Below the pieces are notes generated by a model. The model was not told where the DNA came from, searched no databases, and was given only the letters and a program-made list of their open reading frames with translations. Below are positions 16,832-25,987 of a stretch of 64,000 nucleotides of DNA, piece after piece. Each line of letters begins with the position of its first letter. Within the stretch, counting starts at the first letter, position 1. Location: positions 2,108,001-2,172,000 of the forward strand of contig NZ_CP089588.1 of the NCBI RefSeq assembly GCF_021249345.1, written 5' to 3'. Origin of the DNA: Halobacterium wangiae. Lineage in GTDB: Archaea > Halobacteriota > Halobacteria > Halobacteriales > Halobacteriaceae. The position numbers and the translations under genes are program-made.

Positions 16832-18547
16832 TCAGTCACCGTCCGTCTCCTCCTCGACTGGGTCGACGTCGTGGTGGTCGCGGGCGTACGCCCGGGTGAT
16901 CTTCCCGAGCCGGTAGTCCCGCAGGACGGCCGCGGGGTCGCGGTCGGTCGGGTCGCCGAAGCCGCCCGCGCCCGGCGTCCGGACGCTCACGACGGAACCG
17001 GGGTCGAGGTCGTGGACGGACTTCTGAGCGAGTCGCTCGCCCTCGTCGCCGTCGTCGTACGCCTCGCTATCAAAGTGGTAGGCGGCGCCCCGGCCGCCCG
17101 ACTCGCCGCCGGCCAGACCGTACGGGGCGTGCTGGTGGCGCTCGGCGAGCAGGCTGAAGCGCGCGGTGTGCTCGCGCACCTCGATGTCCCGCTGGAGGCC
17201 GAGGCCGCCGCGGAACTCGCCGGCACCCCCGGAGTCGGGGCGGTAGGCGTAGCGGCGCACCCGCAGCGGGTAGGCCGTCTCCAGCACCTCGGCGGGCGTG
17301 TTCATCGTGTTGGACATGTGGACGTGGACGCCGTCCATGCCGTCCTTGCCCGTGCGACCGCCGAAACCGCCGCCCTGGGTCTCGTAGAACGCGTACGGCG
17401 TGTCGTCCCGGGGGTCGGTGCCGCCGAACGTGATGTTGTTCATCGTCCCCTGCCCGGCGGCGGTGACGCGCTCGGGCGCCTCCGTGCCGAACGCGCCGAG
17501 CACCACGTCGGTCACGCGCTGTGACGTCTCGAGATTGCCGCCGACGACGGCGGCCGGCGGGTTCGGGTCGACGATGCTCCCGTCGGGCGTGTCGATGTCG
17601 ATGGGGCGGTAGCAGCCGTGGTTCGGCGGGATGTCCGGGTCCGTCACGCAGCGGATGGCGTAGTACGTCGCGGAGGACGTCACCGCCAGCACGGCGTTGA
17701 TGGGGCCCTCGGTCTGGTCGGCGGTGCCCGCGAAGTCGACGTGGACGCTGTCGCCCTCGACGGTGACGGCGACCTTCACGGGGAGGTCGGTGTTCCCGCG
17801 GCCGTCGTCGTCAAGGACGTCCTCGAACGTGTACGTGCCGTCGGGGAACGCCTCCAGTTCCGCGCGCATCCGGCGCTCGGAGTAGTCCTTGATCTCGTCG
17901 AACGCCGCGTCGAGTTCGTCGACGCCGTACTTCGCGACGAGTTCGTGGACGCGCTCGCGGGCCGTCTCGTTGGCGGCCTCCTGGGCGCGCAGGTCCCCGC
18001 GGCGCTCGTCGGGCGTGCGGACGTTCAGGAGGATCATCTCCATCACGTCGTCGACCACCTCGCCGCCCGCGAACAGCTTCACGGGCGGGATGCGCAGCCC
18101 CTCCTGGTAGATTTCGGTGGAGTCCGCGGCCACGGAGCCGGCGGTCGACCCGCCGATGTCGGCGTGGTGCGCGCGGTTCGCAGCGTACGCGACGAGCGTC
18201 GGGTCCTCGGCTTCGGGGTCCGCGTAGATGGGCGAGACGAGTGTGAGGTCCGGGAGGTGCGCGCCCCCGCGGAACGGGTCGTTGAGGAGGACGGCGTCGC
18301 CGGGTTCGAGGTCGCCGGCGAACTCCTTGACGGCGGCCGCGACGGAGAACGGCATCGCGCCCAGGTGGACGGGCATGTTCTCGGCCTGCGAGATCATCTC
18401 GCCGTCGGCGTCGAACAGCGCACACGAGCAGTCCCGTCGCTCCTTGATGTTCGGCGAGTAGCCGGTGCGGATGAGGTTCGCGTTCATCTCCTCGGCGATG
18501 GCGACACAGCCGTTGCGGATGACCTCCAGGGTGACCGAGTCGACCAT
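16832..18547 (-). CDS. hyuB: hydantoinase B / 5-oxoprolinase family subunit (HyuB)
   Basis: This 571-residue subunit has the family landmarks LEVIRNGCVAIAEEMNANLIRT at the N-terminus, AENMPVHLGAMPFSV, NDPFRGGAHLPDLTLVSP and RAHHADIGG. With HyuA it forms the ATP-dependent amidohydrolase that opens hydantoins, 5-oxoproline or N-methylhydantoin, or carboxylates ketones in the acetone-carboxylase branch. The start ATG 18547 shares one base with the hyuA stop, so the two subunits are coupled. I rejected longer upstream starts because they lie inside hyuA. Confidence 0.9.
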   Translation of the reverse strand: MVDSVTLEVIRNGCVAIAEEMNANLIRTGYSPNIKERRDCSCALFDADGEMISQAENMPVHLGAMPFSVAAAVKEFAGDLEPGDAVLLNDPFRGGAHLPDLTLVSPIYADPEAEDPTLVAYAANRAHHADIGGSTAGSVAADSTEIYQEGLRIPPVKLFAGGEVVDDVMEMILLNVRTPDERRGDLRAQEAANETARERVHELVAKYGVDELDAAFDEIKDYSERRMRAELEAFPDGTYTFEDVLDDDGRGNTDLPVKVAVTVEGDSVHVDFAGTADQTEGPINAVLAVTSSATYYAIRCVTDPDIPPNHGCYRPIDIDTPDGSIVDPNPPAAVVGGNLETSQRVTDVVLGAFGTEAPERVTAAGQGTMNNITFGGTDPRDDTPYAFYETQGGGFGGRTGKDGMDGVHVHMSNTMNTPAEVLETAYPLRVRRYAYRPDSGGAGEFRGGLGLQRDIEVREHTARFSLLAERHQHAPYGLAGGESGGRGAAYHFDSEAYDDGDEGERLAQKSVHDLDPGSVVSVRTPGAGGFGDPTDRDPAAVLRDYRLGKITRAYARDHHDVDPVEEETDGD

Positions 18548-20604
18548 CAGCGACCACCCCCGGTCTCGACGACGAGGTTCCCGTAGTCGTCGACCTCGGC
18601 GGTCTGGCCGGGGTGGACGACGACGGTGCTCTCCTTGCCCTCGACGACAGCCGGCCCGTCGAAGGTCGCGTCCGCGGGCAGCGTCTCGCGGTCGTATATC
18701 TCCGTGTCGTGGGGCTCTCCGTCGTAGGTCACGGTGCGGACCTCGCGGATGGCGTCCGCGACGGATCCCTCGGTGGTCGGCGGTGCGAGTTCCGGCGTGT
18801 CGACGAGGCCGCGGGCGCGCAGGCGCAGGGTGACGAGTTCGACCGGTTCGTCGGGGTCGGCGTGGCCGTAGCGGCGCTCGTGGCGCTCGTGGAACCGCTC
18901 GACGACGGTGTCGAGGGTGGCATCGTCGACTTCGCCGTCGGGAACTGGCACCGAGATCTCGAAGGACTGGCCGACGTAGCGGAGGTCGGCGGTGCGGTCG
19001 AAGCGGCGGTCGGCGGGCGCGACGTCCTCCTCGGCGAGGCGCTGTTCGCCCTGCTCGTGGAGGTCCGCGAACGTCTCGGTGAGCGTCGCGGGCGACAGTT
19101 CGCTCCACTGGCGGACGCGGGAGACGCTGTAGTCGTACAGTACGTCGCTGATGAGCAGGCCGAGCGCGGAGAGCACGCCCGCGGTCTGCGGGACGATGAC
19201 CTTCGGGATGTCGAGGTCGGCGGCGAGCCGGCAGGCGTGCAGCGGGCCGGCGCCGCCGAACGCGACGAGCGCGAAGTCACGCGGGTCGTAGCCGCGTTCG
19301 ACGGAGACGACGCGGAGCGCTCGCTGCATGTTCGCGTTCGCCACGTCGAGGACGCCCTGTGCGGCCTCCTGTGGGTCCATGCCGAGTTCGTCGCCGAGTC
19401 GCTCGTCGAAGGCGTCCCGGACGTCGCCGACCTCGACGTCGAGTTCCCCCGAGAGGAAGCGGTCGGGGTCGAGGCGCCCGAGGAGCAGGTGGGCGTCCGT
19501 CGTCGTGGGTTCGGTGCCGCCGCGGCCGTAGGAGATGGGGCCGGGGTCGGCGCCCGCCGAGCGCGGGCCGACGCGGAGCGCGCCGCCCTCGTCCACCCAC
19601 GCGATGGAGCCGCCGCCGGCGCCGACCGTGTGGATGTCGATCATCGGGACGCCGACGGCGTAGTCGCCGACGGTGACGTCCGTCGAGACGAGCGGTTCGC
19701 CGCCCTGCACGAGCGAGACGTCGCAGGACGTGCCGCCCATGTCCATCGTGATGATGTCCTCGACGCCGCAGCGCTCGGCGACGTAGGTAGCGCCCTGGAC
19801 GCCGCCGGCGGGCCCGGAGAGGAGGGTGTTGACCGGGCGCCCGCGTGCGGCGTCGGCGGTGATGAGGCCGCCGTTGGACTGCATGATCTTCAGCTCCGCG
19901 CCCACGTCGTAGTCGCGGACGTGCGATTCGAGGTTGCCGATGTAGCTGTCCATGACGGGTTTGAGTGCGGCGTTCAGCGCCGTCGTCAGCGTGCGCTCGT
20001 ACTCGCGGATCTCCGGGAGTACGTCACTGGACAGCGAGTAGGAGACGTTGAGGCCGGCCTCGCGGAGTAGTTCGGCGACGCGGACCTCGTGGTCGTCGTT
20101 CTCGAAGGCGAACAAGAGGGAGATGGCGACGCTGTCGACGCCGCTGTCGGCGATGGTGTCGGCGAGGTCGCTCGCGCGGTCCTCGTCGAGGTCACGCAGT
20201 ACGTTCCCGCGCTCGTCGAGGCGACCCGGGACCTCGAAGCGGCGGTCGCGGGGGACGATGGGTGCCGGTTTTTCGGCGTCGAAGTCGTAGATGTCTGGGC
20301 GGTTCTGGCGCGCGATCTCGAGGACGTCGCGGAACCCCTCGGTGGTGACGAGCGCGGTGTCCGCCCACGTCCCCTCGAGGACGGCGTTCGTCGCCACCGT
20401 GGTGCCGTGGCTGAGGAAGCCGACGTCGTCGAAGGCGAACGAGGCTTCCCCGCGGCTCTTCTCCAGGCCGTTGACGACGCCCTCTTCGGGCGCGCCCGGC
20501 GTCGACGGCGTCTTGGTCACGTGGACGTCGCCGTCGCGGACGGTGACGATGTCCGTGAACGTGCCGCCGATGTCGACGCCGATTCGCACGTCGTCCGTGC
20601 TCAC
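18547..20604 (-). CDS. hyuA: hydantoinase A / 5-oxoprolinase family subunit (HyuA)
   Basis: This 685-residue ATP-binding subunit carries the ASKHA phosphate loop DIGGTFTDIV at 11-20, then FLSHGTTVATNAVLEG (about 63-78), a second nucleotide loop around MDMGGTSCDVSLV, and FGGAGPLHACRLA. It phosphorylates the substrate carbonyl so that HyuB can finish the cleavage. The C-terminal domain (from about 515) is the usual hydantoinase/oxoprolinase tail. It follows the binding-protein gene by 85 bp and is the first enzyme gene of the cluster. Confidence 0.9.
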   Translation of the reverse strand: MSTDDVRIGVDIGGTFTDIVTVRDGDVHVTKTPSTPGAPEEGVVNGLEKSRGEASFAFDDVGFLSHGTTVATNAVLEGTWADTALVTTEGFRDVLEIARQNRPDIYDFDAEKPAPIVPRDRRFEVPGRLDERGNVLRDLDEDRASDLADTIADSGVDSVAISLLFAFENDDHEVRVAELLREAGLNVSYSLSSDVLPEIREYERTLTTALNAALKPVMDSYIGNLESHVRDYDVGAELKIMQSNGGLITADAARGRPVNTLLSGPAGGVQGATYVAERCGVEDIITMDMGGTSCDVSLVQGGEPLVSTDVTVGDYAVGVPMIDIHTVGAGGGSIAWVDEGGALRVGPRSAGADPGPISYGRGGTEPTTTDAHLLLGRLDPDRFLSGELDVEVGDVRDAFDERLGDELGMDPQEAAQGVLDVANANMQRALRVVSVERGYDPRDFALVAFGGAGPLHACRLAADLDIPKVIVPQTAGVLSALGLLISDVLYDYSVSRVRQWSELSPATLTETFADLHEQGEQRLAEEDVAPADRRFDRTADLRYVGQSFEISVPVPDGEVDDATLDTVVERFHERHERRYGHADPDEPVELVTLRLRARGLVDTPELAPPTTEGSVADAIREVRTVTYDGEPHDTEIYDRETLPADATFDGPAVVEGKESTVVVHPGQTAEVDDYGNLVVETGGGR

Positions 20605-20689
20605 GGCTCGTGCCTCCGTGGTGGTCTGTCCTGCGACGCGACTACTGACTGGTGTGGGGTTGCAAACATGAATGCGGGGTGTACGGCGC

Positions 20690-21958
20690 TCAGACGAGTT
20701 CGCTGGCCGGAATCGTCTCCTGGTCCTCGAACTCGCCGTCGACGACCTGGGCGACGACCATGTCGCTGGCCACGTCGCCGTTTTCGTCGTAGTTGACGTT
20801 CCCGCTCGGGCCGGAGTAGTCGACGTCCGAGTCGTCGTCGAGGAGGTCGACGCCGGACTCGAACTCGCCGTAGCCGACCGCCTCGCCTGGCGGGTTCGTC
20901 ACCGGCCGCATCTGTTCTTTGACGTCCGCGGACTCGACGCTGCCCGCGCTGTGGGCGGCCAGCGCCCACGACACCAGCGCGTCGTAGGAGTTCCACGAGT
21001 ACGGCGAGAACAGCTGTGCGTCCGGGTACGCGGACTCGTAGTCGTCGACGAAGTTCTGGGTGTCGTCGCCGCTCGGCGGCATCGTGCGGACGCCGTACAT
21101 GCCGTCCATCACGTCCGCGCCGACGTTCTGGATGACGTCGTCGGACAGCAGGCTCGTGTGGAGCACCCAGTTGCCGCCGTAGCCGCCCTCGTACCACTGC
21201 GAGAGGATGGTCGTGCCGCTCTCGGGGTAGCCCGCGAGCGCGACGTAGTCGGGGCTGTCGGCGAACAGCGTCTCGAGGGACTGCTGGTAGGAGGAGGCGC
21301 CGGATTCGTAGCCGACCTTCGCGGTCACCTCGCCCTCGAAGGACTCCTCGAAGACGTCCGCGAGCGCGGAGCCGAAGTCGTTGTTGACGTAGAGGACGGC
21401 CGCGGAACTCGCGTCGTTGTTCTCGGCGATTCGGGACATCACTCGCGCGACGAACCGGTCGTTGGTGCGGGTCCGCCAGACGTAGTCGTCGTCGTCGAGC
21501 GTGCTGATGACCGGCGAGGACGACGCCGGCGTCACGTGCAGTACCTCGTTGGGCACGGTCACGGACTCCGCGATGCTGATGGTGACTCCCGAGGAGACAG
21601 CGCCGAACAGCGCGTCGACGCCGGTCGTGTCGACGAGCTTGTTCGCGGCGTTGACGCCCTGCGTGGACTGGGAGTTCGAGTCCTCGAAGTGGAGTTCGAC
21701 GTTCATCCCGTTGGGGCCGCCGGCGTCGTTGATGTCCTCCCGCGCGAGTTCGAAGCCGTTCTGCATCGGTCCCCCGAAGTCGCTGAGGTCGCCGCTGTAC
21801 GGGACGACGACGCCGACGTCGACGGTGCCGCCGCCGCCATCGCCGCCGCCCTGCAGGTCCTCGAGGCAGCCGGCCATCCCGGCGGCACCGAGCGCGCCGG
21901 CGGTCCGCAGGAACCGTCTCCGTTTCAACCGTTCACCGAACGAACTGTCCTGTGACAT
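20690..21958 (-). CDS. livK: Liv-type substrate-binding lipoprotein (Tat signal)
   Basis: This 422-residue receptor of the LivK/AmiC periplasmic-binding fold has an N-terminus KRRRFLRTAGALGAAGMAGC, a Tat twin-arginine motif plus lipobox, as is usual for haloarchaeal binding proteins folded before export. It anchors outside the membrane after a Gly-rich linker (about 48-58) and delivers ligand to LivH/LivM. VPYSGDLSDFGGPMQNGFELAREDIN is the conserved first lobe. As the first gene of the unit it has its own TATA box 26 nt upstream, fitting leaderless transcription of the whole cluster. Confidence 0.9.
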   Translation of the reverse strand: MSQDSSFGERLKRRRFLRTAGALGAAGMAGCLEDLQGGGDGGGGTVDVGVVVPYSGDLSDFGGPMQNGFELAREDINDAGGPNGMNVELHFEDSNSQSTQGVNAANKLVDTTGVDALFGAVSSGVTISIAESVTVPNEVLHVTPASSSPVISTLDDDDYVWRTRTNDRFVARVMSRIAENNDASSAAVLYVNNDFGSALADVFEESFEGEVTAKVGYESGASSYQQSLETLFADSPDYVALAGYPESGTTILSQWYEGGYGGNWVLHTSLLSDDVIQNVGADVMDGMYGVRTMPPSGDDTQNFVDDYESAYPDAQLFSPYSWNSYDALVSWALAAHSAGSVESADVKEQMRPVTNPPGEAVGYGEFESGVDLLDDDSDVDYSGPSGNVNYDENGDVASDMVVAQVVDGEFEDQETIPASELV

Positions 21959-21979
21959 AGTGTACCAATATCACGCGGG

Positions 21980-21988
21980 GTATATATT
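21980..21988 (-). promoter_or_regulatory. TATA box of the liv-hyu cluster
   Basis: The minus strand reads AATATATAC, centred 26 nt before ATG 21958, in an otherwise GC-rich region. This is a strong archaeal TATA box in leaderless position. Confidence 0.6.
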
Positions 21989-22105
21989 CGTGGTTGTGAG
22001 GAGTGTGCACGCTTGCTGTGGTTCTTGTGAACGAGTAGGAGGTCGTGTGAACGACGGGCGGAGGACGGAGTCGCCGTCGGCTGGGAGGCGCGCTCGGGAC
22101 GCAGT

Positions 22106-22648
22106 TCAGGGCTTCTCGGTCAGCAGTACCTTCGAGACGCCGGCTTCCATCTCCACGTCGAACGGGAGGTGGACGACGCTCCGCTCGATGAACCGCGTCA
22201 TGAACCAGCGGATATCCGCCGACGGGAAGACGATGTGGTAGGTGTTCTCCGTCGTCCGTCGGACCGTGAGGAACCCGCAGAGCGCGAGCCACTCCAGCAG
22301 CTCCTCGAGGGAGTCGAAGCGGTCCCGGTACTCCTCGGCGTGGTAGTCAGACACCTGGTCGGTGGCGTCGACGAACGCCTGCCTGGGTTCGCCGTCCTCC
22401 TGGACGTGTTCGAGAAAGCAGTGCAGGAAGTCGATGTCGAGGAGGACGTGTTCCCCGCCGGCGAGCATTTTGTAGTACTCCTCGAGGGTCTCGGAGCTGT
22501 CCGTACTGGCGGCCTCGTAGTTCGCCGCGTAGAACGTCAGCGCCCGTCGTACCAGTTCGCTCTGGGAGCGGTCGGTCTTCTTCGCCAGGTCGTCGAGGGC
22601 CTCCCGCGCCTCCCCGTCGAGGGAGACTGTCAGGCGGTCTGAACTCAT
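22106..22648 (-). CDS. ribbon-helix-helix (CopG-like) transcription regulator
   Basis: This 180-residue protein starts MSSDRLTVSLDGEAREALDDLAKKTDRSQSELVRRALTFYAANY, a classic RHH fold: one beta strand for DNA contact and two helices for dimerisation, residues 4-45. The remaining 130 residues are a family-specific sensor or effector part (LDIDFLHCFLEHV, LLEWLALCGFLTV) seen in haloarchaeal RHH proteins. It lies head-on behind the liv-hyu promoter region on the same strand, so it is a reasonable candidate regulator of that cluster. ATG 22648 was chosen because the RHH fold begins directly there. Confidence 0.82.
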   Translation of the reverse strand: MSSDRLTVSLDGEAREALDDLAKKTDRSQSELVRRALTFYAANYEAASTDSSETLEEYYKMLAGGEHVLLDIDFLHCFLEHVQEDGEPRQAFVDATDQVSDYHAEEYRDRFDSLEELLEWLALCGFLTVRRTTENTYHIVFPSADIRWFMTRFIERSVVHLPFDVEMEAGVSKVLLTEKP

Positions 22649-22884
22649 TGGCGTGGTGTAGCATGCCGAGGGGGTAAAACCCCGTCGCCTCTCCGAGTCG
22701 CGTTTTCGTCGAAATCTGCACCGCTCGGTGGAGAAACTGGAACTTCTCACAGTTGTTCGGTGTGCCCCGGCCACTTCTCGGCCGTAGACGCGGTCAGTTG
22801 CCGGTAGCGTTCCGGAGGCACTGGCTAACTGGTAGCACGACCGAACGGTTGGGTTTTTAGGCACCTACCGTCTACCCCGCTATC

Positions 22885-23436
22885 ATGACCCGCATCCTCG
22901 TCGTCGACAACCACGGGCAGTTCACCCACCTGGAGCACAGATTACTCCGGGATATGGACGGGGTGGACGCCGACCTCGTGGCGAACACGACTCCGCCCGA
23001 GGAGATCGACGCCGACGGCCTCGTGCTCTCGGGCGGCCCGGACATGGACGACGTCGGTCGCTGTCCGGACTACCTCGACCTCGACGTCCCGGTTTTCGGC
23101 ATCTGCCTCGGCATGCAGTTCATCGCGGCCGAACTCGGCGGCCGCGTCGAGTCCGGCGAGTATGGCGGCTACGCCGACGTCGACGTCCGAATCCTCGACG
23201 ACGAGGACCCGCTCGTCGGGTCGCTCGCGCCCGAGACACGCGTGTGGGCGAGTCACGCCGACGAGGTCGTCGAACTACCCGACGGATTCACCCGCACCGC
23301 GGAGAGCGACATCTGCGGTGTCGAAGCGATGTCCGACACCGACCGCGACCTCTACGGCGTCCAGTGGCACCCCGAGGTCGCACACACGGAGGAGGGGCAG
23401 GCGGTCTTCGAGAACTTCCTCCGGATCTGCGAGTAG
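22885..23436 (+). CDS. guaAA: GMP synthase, glutamine amidotransferase subunit
   Basis: This 183-residue class I glutamine amidotransferase has nucleophile Cys74 in VFGICLGMQ and partners His162 and Glu164 in QWHPEV. Archaea split GMP synthase in two; this subunit frees ammonia from glutamine for the separate ATP-pyrophosphatase subunit, which is not in this window. A TTTTTAGG stretch about 30 nt upstream may be the TATA box. The next gene starts four bases after the stop, implying cotranscription. Confidence 0.92.
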   Translation: MTRILVVDNHGQFTHLEHRLLRDMDGVDADLVANTTPPEEIDADGLVLSGGPDMDDVGRCPDYLDLDVPVFGICLGMQFIAAELGGRVESGEYGGYADVDVRILDDEDPLVGSLAPETRVWASHADEVVELPDGFTRTAESDICGVEAMSDTDRDLYGVQWHPEVAHTEEGQAVFENFLRICE

Positions 23437-23439
23437 GCC

Positions 23440-25305
23440 ATGACGGAGACCCAGGGCGAACTGGCCAGCCTCTCGAAGTATATCTTCCGCGCGCCGCGGT
23501 GGTACACGAGCGTCGCGCTCTCCGTGGTCGTCGCGGCGCTCGCCGGTATCGCGGCCTTCGACAGCCAGTACGTCCTGGAGGACGCCTGGCAGGGCGTGTT
23601 CTTCATCGCCGTGCCCACCATCGTCGCCAGCATCGCGACGACCCCCGTCGACCGGTACTTCGGCGGGCAACTCACCTACAACCGCTCCTCGCTGCTCGCG
23701 GTCGCCTGCGAGGTGCTCGTGGTTGTCGTGCTCGTGACCGCTGGCGTCGTCGCCATCTTCAGCCCGCGACTCAGCCAGAACTTCGTTTTCGACGCGCTCA
23801 TCGCGGCGCTGGCGCTCGTCTTCGCCGTCCGGTTCCTCGTCGTGCTCGCCGTATCTCGGAACTCGCCGTTCGTCGCCGCCATCCCCGCGAGCATCCAGAC
23901 GGCGACCGGCGGCGTCCTCCTGTTCGTCTACAGCGGGACGATGAACTTCCTCACCGAGGGCGGCCCCATCGTGGGCGCGTACCTCTCCCGGCCGAGTCGC
24001 GCCCCGCCCGAGATCCAGTACGCGTTCGCCCCCCGGGACTTCCTGTTGCTCGTGTTGATGACGACGCTGTACGGCCTGACCGCGTACGGGTTCGTCGTCA
24101 TCGTCGACCGGCCGTGGAAACGCAGCCTCGGCGTCAGCGTCCTCGACTTCATTCGGGGGTTCATCGGTCACATCGCGGAGGGCACCCGCGAACTCGAGGA
24201 CTTCTTCGAGCAGATCGGCGAGGAGGCGGTGGTGCCCGTCACCGTCCTCTCGTTCCGGCGGACGAGCGACGAGACGGAGAAGGCCCGCTTCGTCCTGCCG
24301 ATGATCCACCCCGGGCCGATGGGCGAGATCGGCGGCGGCAACCTCCCCCAGCGGGTCGCGGAGACGTCGAGAGGGTTGGCGTTCCCGCCGCACGCGACCG
24401 CCGGCCACGACTTCAACCTCGTCACCGAGCGGGAGGTGGACACGCTCATCGAGACCGCCGAGCGCGCCTACGAGAACATCGAGTACACGGAGTGGGCGAC
24501 CGCCTCCGTCCGCGTCCAGGAGGGCGACGCGAAACTCCTCGGGCAGGCCTTCGACGACCGGGTACTGCTCGTCTCGACGTACGCTCCGGAGTTCGCGGAC
24601 GACGTCGAGTACTCCGTCGGTCTGTCGGCGTCCGCGGAGGCCCGCGTCGAGGGGATGGACGACGTGCTGCTCGTGGACGCGCACAACTGCAACAACGGCC
24701 TCGATGGCGACGACCTCGGGCACGTCTACCCGGGGAGCAAGCGCTCGTTCGACATGATCCGGGCCGCCGGCAGGACCGCGCGTCGCCTCCGCGACGCCCC
24801 CGAGCACGCCATGCAACTGGGCACCGCGTGGGACCGCACGACGTGGCGTCCCTCCGATGGCATCGGTCCACTCGGCGTGCGCGTCACCGTCGTCCAGACG
24901 GGCGACCAGCGCACCGCCTATGTGCTCGTCGACGGCAACAACATGGAACCGGGGCTCCGCGAACACCTGATCGACGCTCTCGGTGGCGTCGACCACGCCG
25001 AGGTGATGACGACCGACACCCACATCGTGAACACCGTCGAGTCCTCGAACCAGGTGGGCGCCGCCATCGACTGGGACGACCTCGCGGACCTCGTCGTCGA
25101 ACTCACCGAGGAGGCCGTCGACGACCTCGAACCCGTCGAGGGCGGGATGGCCAGCGAGCGCGCGGAGGTCACGGTGTTCGGCAACGACCGCACCGAGACG
25201 CTCGCCAGCCACGCCAACGCCGTCATCGCTATGGGCGGTGCCGTCGCCGCACTCGCGGTGCTCGCGACCGTGATGATCAGCGTCCTCATCTTCTTCCTGA
25301 CGTGA
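23440..25305 (+). CDS. DUF2070 family integral membrane protein
   Basis: This 621-residue protein has an N-terminal membrane half of about seven helices (to about residue 225), a large soluble domain (about 230-590) and a final helix at the very C-terminus (IAMGGAVAALAVLATVMISVLIFFL). The soluble part has the family motifs VLPMIHPGPMGEIGGGNLP, LLVDAHNC and VYPGSKRSFDMI; the conserved His/Asp residues suggest a metal or phosphate site. Function is unknown. It is conserved across archaea, and here it is linked to the guaAA gene by a 3-bp gap. Confidence 0.85.
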   Translation: MTETQGELASLSKYIFRAPRWYTSVALSVVVAALAGIAAFDSQYVLEDAWQGVFFIAVPTIVASIATTPVDRYFGGQLTYNRSSLLAVACEVLVVVVLVTAGVVAIFSPRLSQNFVFDALIAALALVFAVRFLVVLAVSRNSPFVAAIPASIQTATGGVLLFVYSGTMNFLTEGGPIVGAYLSRPSRAPPEIQYAFAPRDFLLLVLMTTLYGLTAYGFVVIVDRPWKRSLGVSVLDFIRGFIGHIAEGTRELEDFFEQIGEEAVVPVTVLSFRRTSDETEKARFVLPMIHPGPMGEIGGGNLPQRVAETSRGLAFPPHATAGHDFNLVTEREVDTLIETAERAYENIEYTEWATASVRVQEGDAKLLGQAFDDRVLLVSTYAPEFADDVEYSVGLSASAEARVEGMDDVLLVDAHNCNNGLDGDDLGHVYPGSKRSFDMIRAAGRTARRLRDAPEHAMQLGTAWDRTTWRPSDGIGPLGVRVTVVQTGDQRTAYVLVDGNNMEPGLREHLIDALGGVDHAEVMTTDTHIVNTVESSNQVGAAIDWDDLADLVVELTEEAVDDLEPVEGGMASERAEVTVFGNDRTETLASHANAVIAMGGAVAALAVLATVMISVLIFFLT

Positions 25306-25436
25306 GACCGCGGATTCCGAGTCTCGTCACTCCGTCGTCGTGTTCGGAGTGACTCCCGGCACTCGTGACACCACCTCGAACGCCCCGAGCGTGTGAACTC
25401 GGTGCGCACGCTGCGCTTCTCACTACGTTGTCGGTC

Positions 25437-25487
25437 GAAAGAGCGCGTCGCGCTCTTTCGTGATGACGAGAGAGCTTCGCTCTCTCG
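25437..25487. repeat. pair of adjacent perfect palindromes
   Basis: Two hairpins lie 7 bp apart: a 9-bp stem with 5-base loop and a 9-bp stem with loop TTC. They lie 130 bp after the DUF2070 stop and could act as transcription stop or mRNA-end structures, though no U-run follows. Confidence 0.6.
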
Positions 25488-25591
25488 AACCACGGTGCTT
25501 GCGTCGTCCCCTCCGTTGAGACGACCGCTCCTTCCAGTCCACCCGCTACCGGCTGGACAACCTCCATCGGGTGGTGCGTTCACGCACTCAG

Positions 25592-25672
25592 AACACTCGA
25601 CCCACAGAGGCCACTAGGAACACTCGGCCCACAGAAGCCACTAGGAACACTCGGCCCACAGAAGCCACTAGG
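25592..25672. repeat. 27-bp direct repeat, three copies
   Basis: Units 25592-25618, 25619-25645 and 25646-25672 abut with no spacer. The last two are identical, and the first differs at two positions. The unit starts AACACTCG and ends CCACTAGG. Confidence 0.85.
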
Positions 25673-25696
25673 AGACGTAGCGAACGGGAGAAGTCC

Positions 25697-25984
25697 TCAG
25701 TTCTCGTTCGCGAACAGGTCGTCGACCGCGCCCTGTGCGGCGAGCGCGGCATCGTCGGCGACCTGTTCGAGGTCGGCCTCGGCGTCGGACGCGTCGAGGT
25801 AGACGTCCACCTCGAGGACGCCGTCCTCGAACGTCACGGTGATGTCGAGGTCGTCCACGTCGGTCGTCTTCAGTCGGTCGAAGACGAGTCCTTCGGCGGC
25901 CTCGGCGGCCGTCTCGACGACCTCCTCGTCGGTCGGCTCCGCGTCGGTCGGCTCCGCGTCGGTCCGCTCTTCGTCGGTCGCCAT
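25697..25984 (-). CDS. DUF3194 family protein
   Basis: This 95-residue acidic protein begins with two copies of an EERTDAEPTD-like stretch followed by the DUF3194 domain (about 25-93: VETAAEAAEGLVFDRL... VTFEDGVLEVDVYLD). It follows the prefoldin beta gene by 3 bp, the arrangement in which DUF3194 is usually met in archaea, suggesting a role with the chaperone, though none has been defined to my knowledge. Confidence 0.82.
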   Translation of the reverse strand: MATDEERTDAEPTDAEPTDEEVVETAAEAAEGLVFDRLKTTDVDDLDITVTFEDGVLEVDVYLDASDAEADLEQVADDAALAAQGAVDDLFANEN

Positions 25985-25987
25985 ACC

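Larger units (their letters stand above)
25306..25696. other. non-coding gap with two palindromes and a tandem repeat
   Basis: This is the gap between two convergent genes. It contains GAAAGAGCG-CGTCG-CGCTCTTTC (25437-25459), CGAGAGAGC-TTC-GCTCTCTCG (25467-25487) and a 27-bp unit repeated three times (25592-25672). No credible reading frame is seen. Confidence 0.6.

Noticed and set aside
25592-25672. Possible CRISPR array
   Set aside because: The 27-bp units abut directly with no spacers, and no cas gene is in the window.
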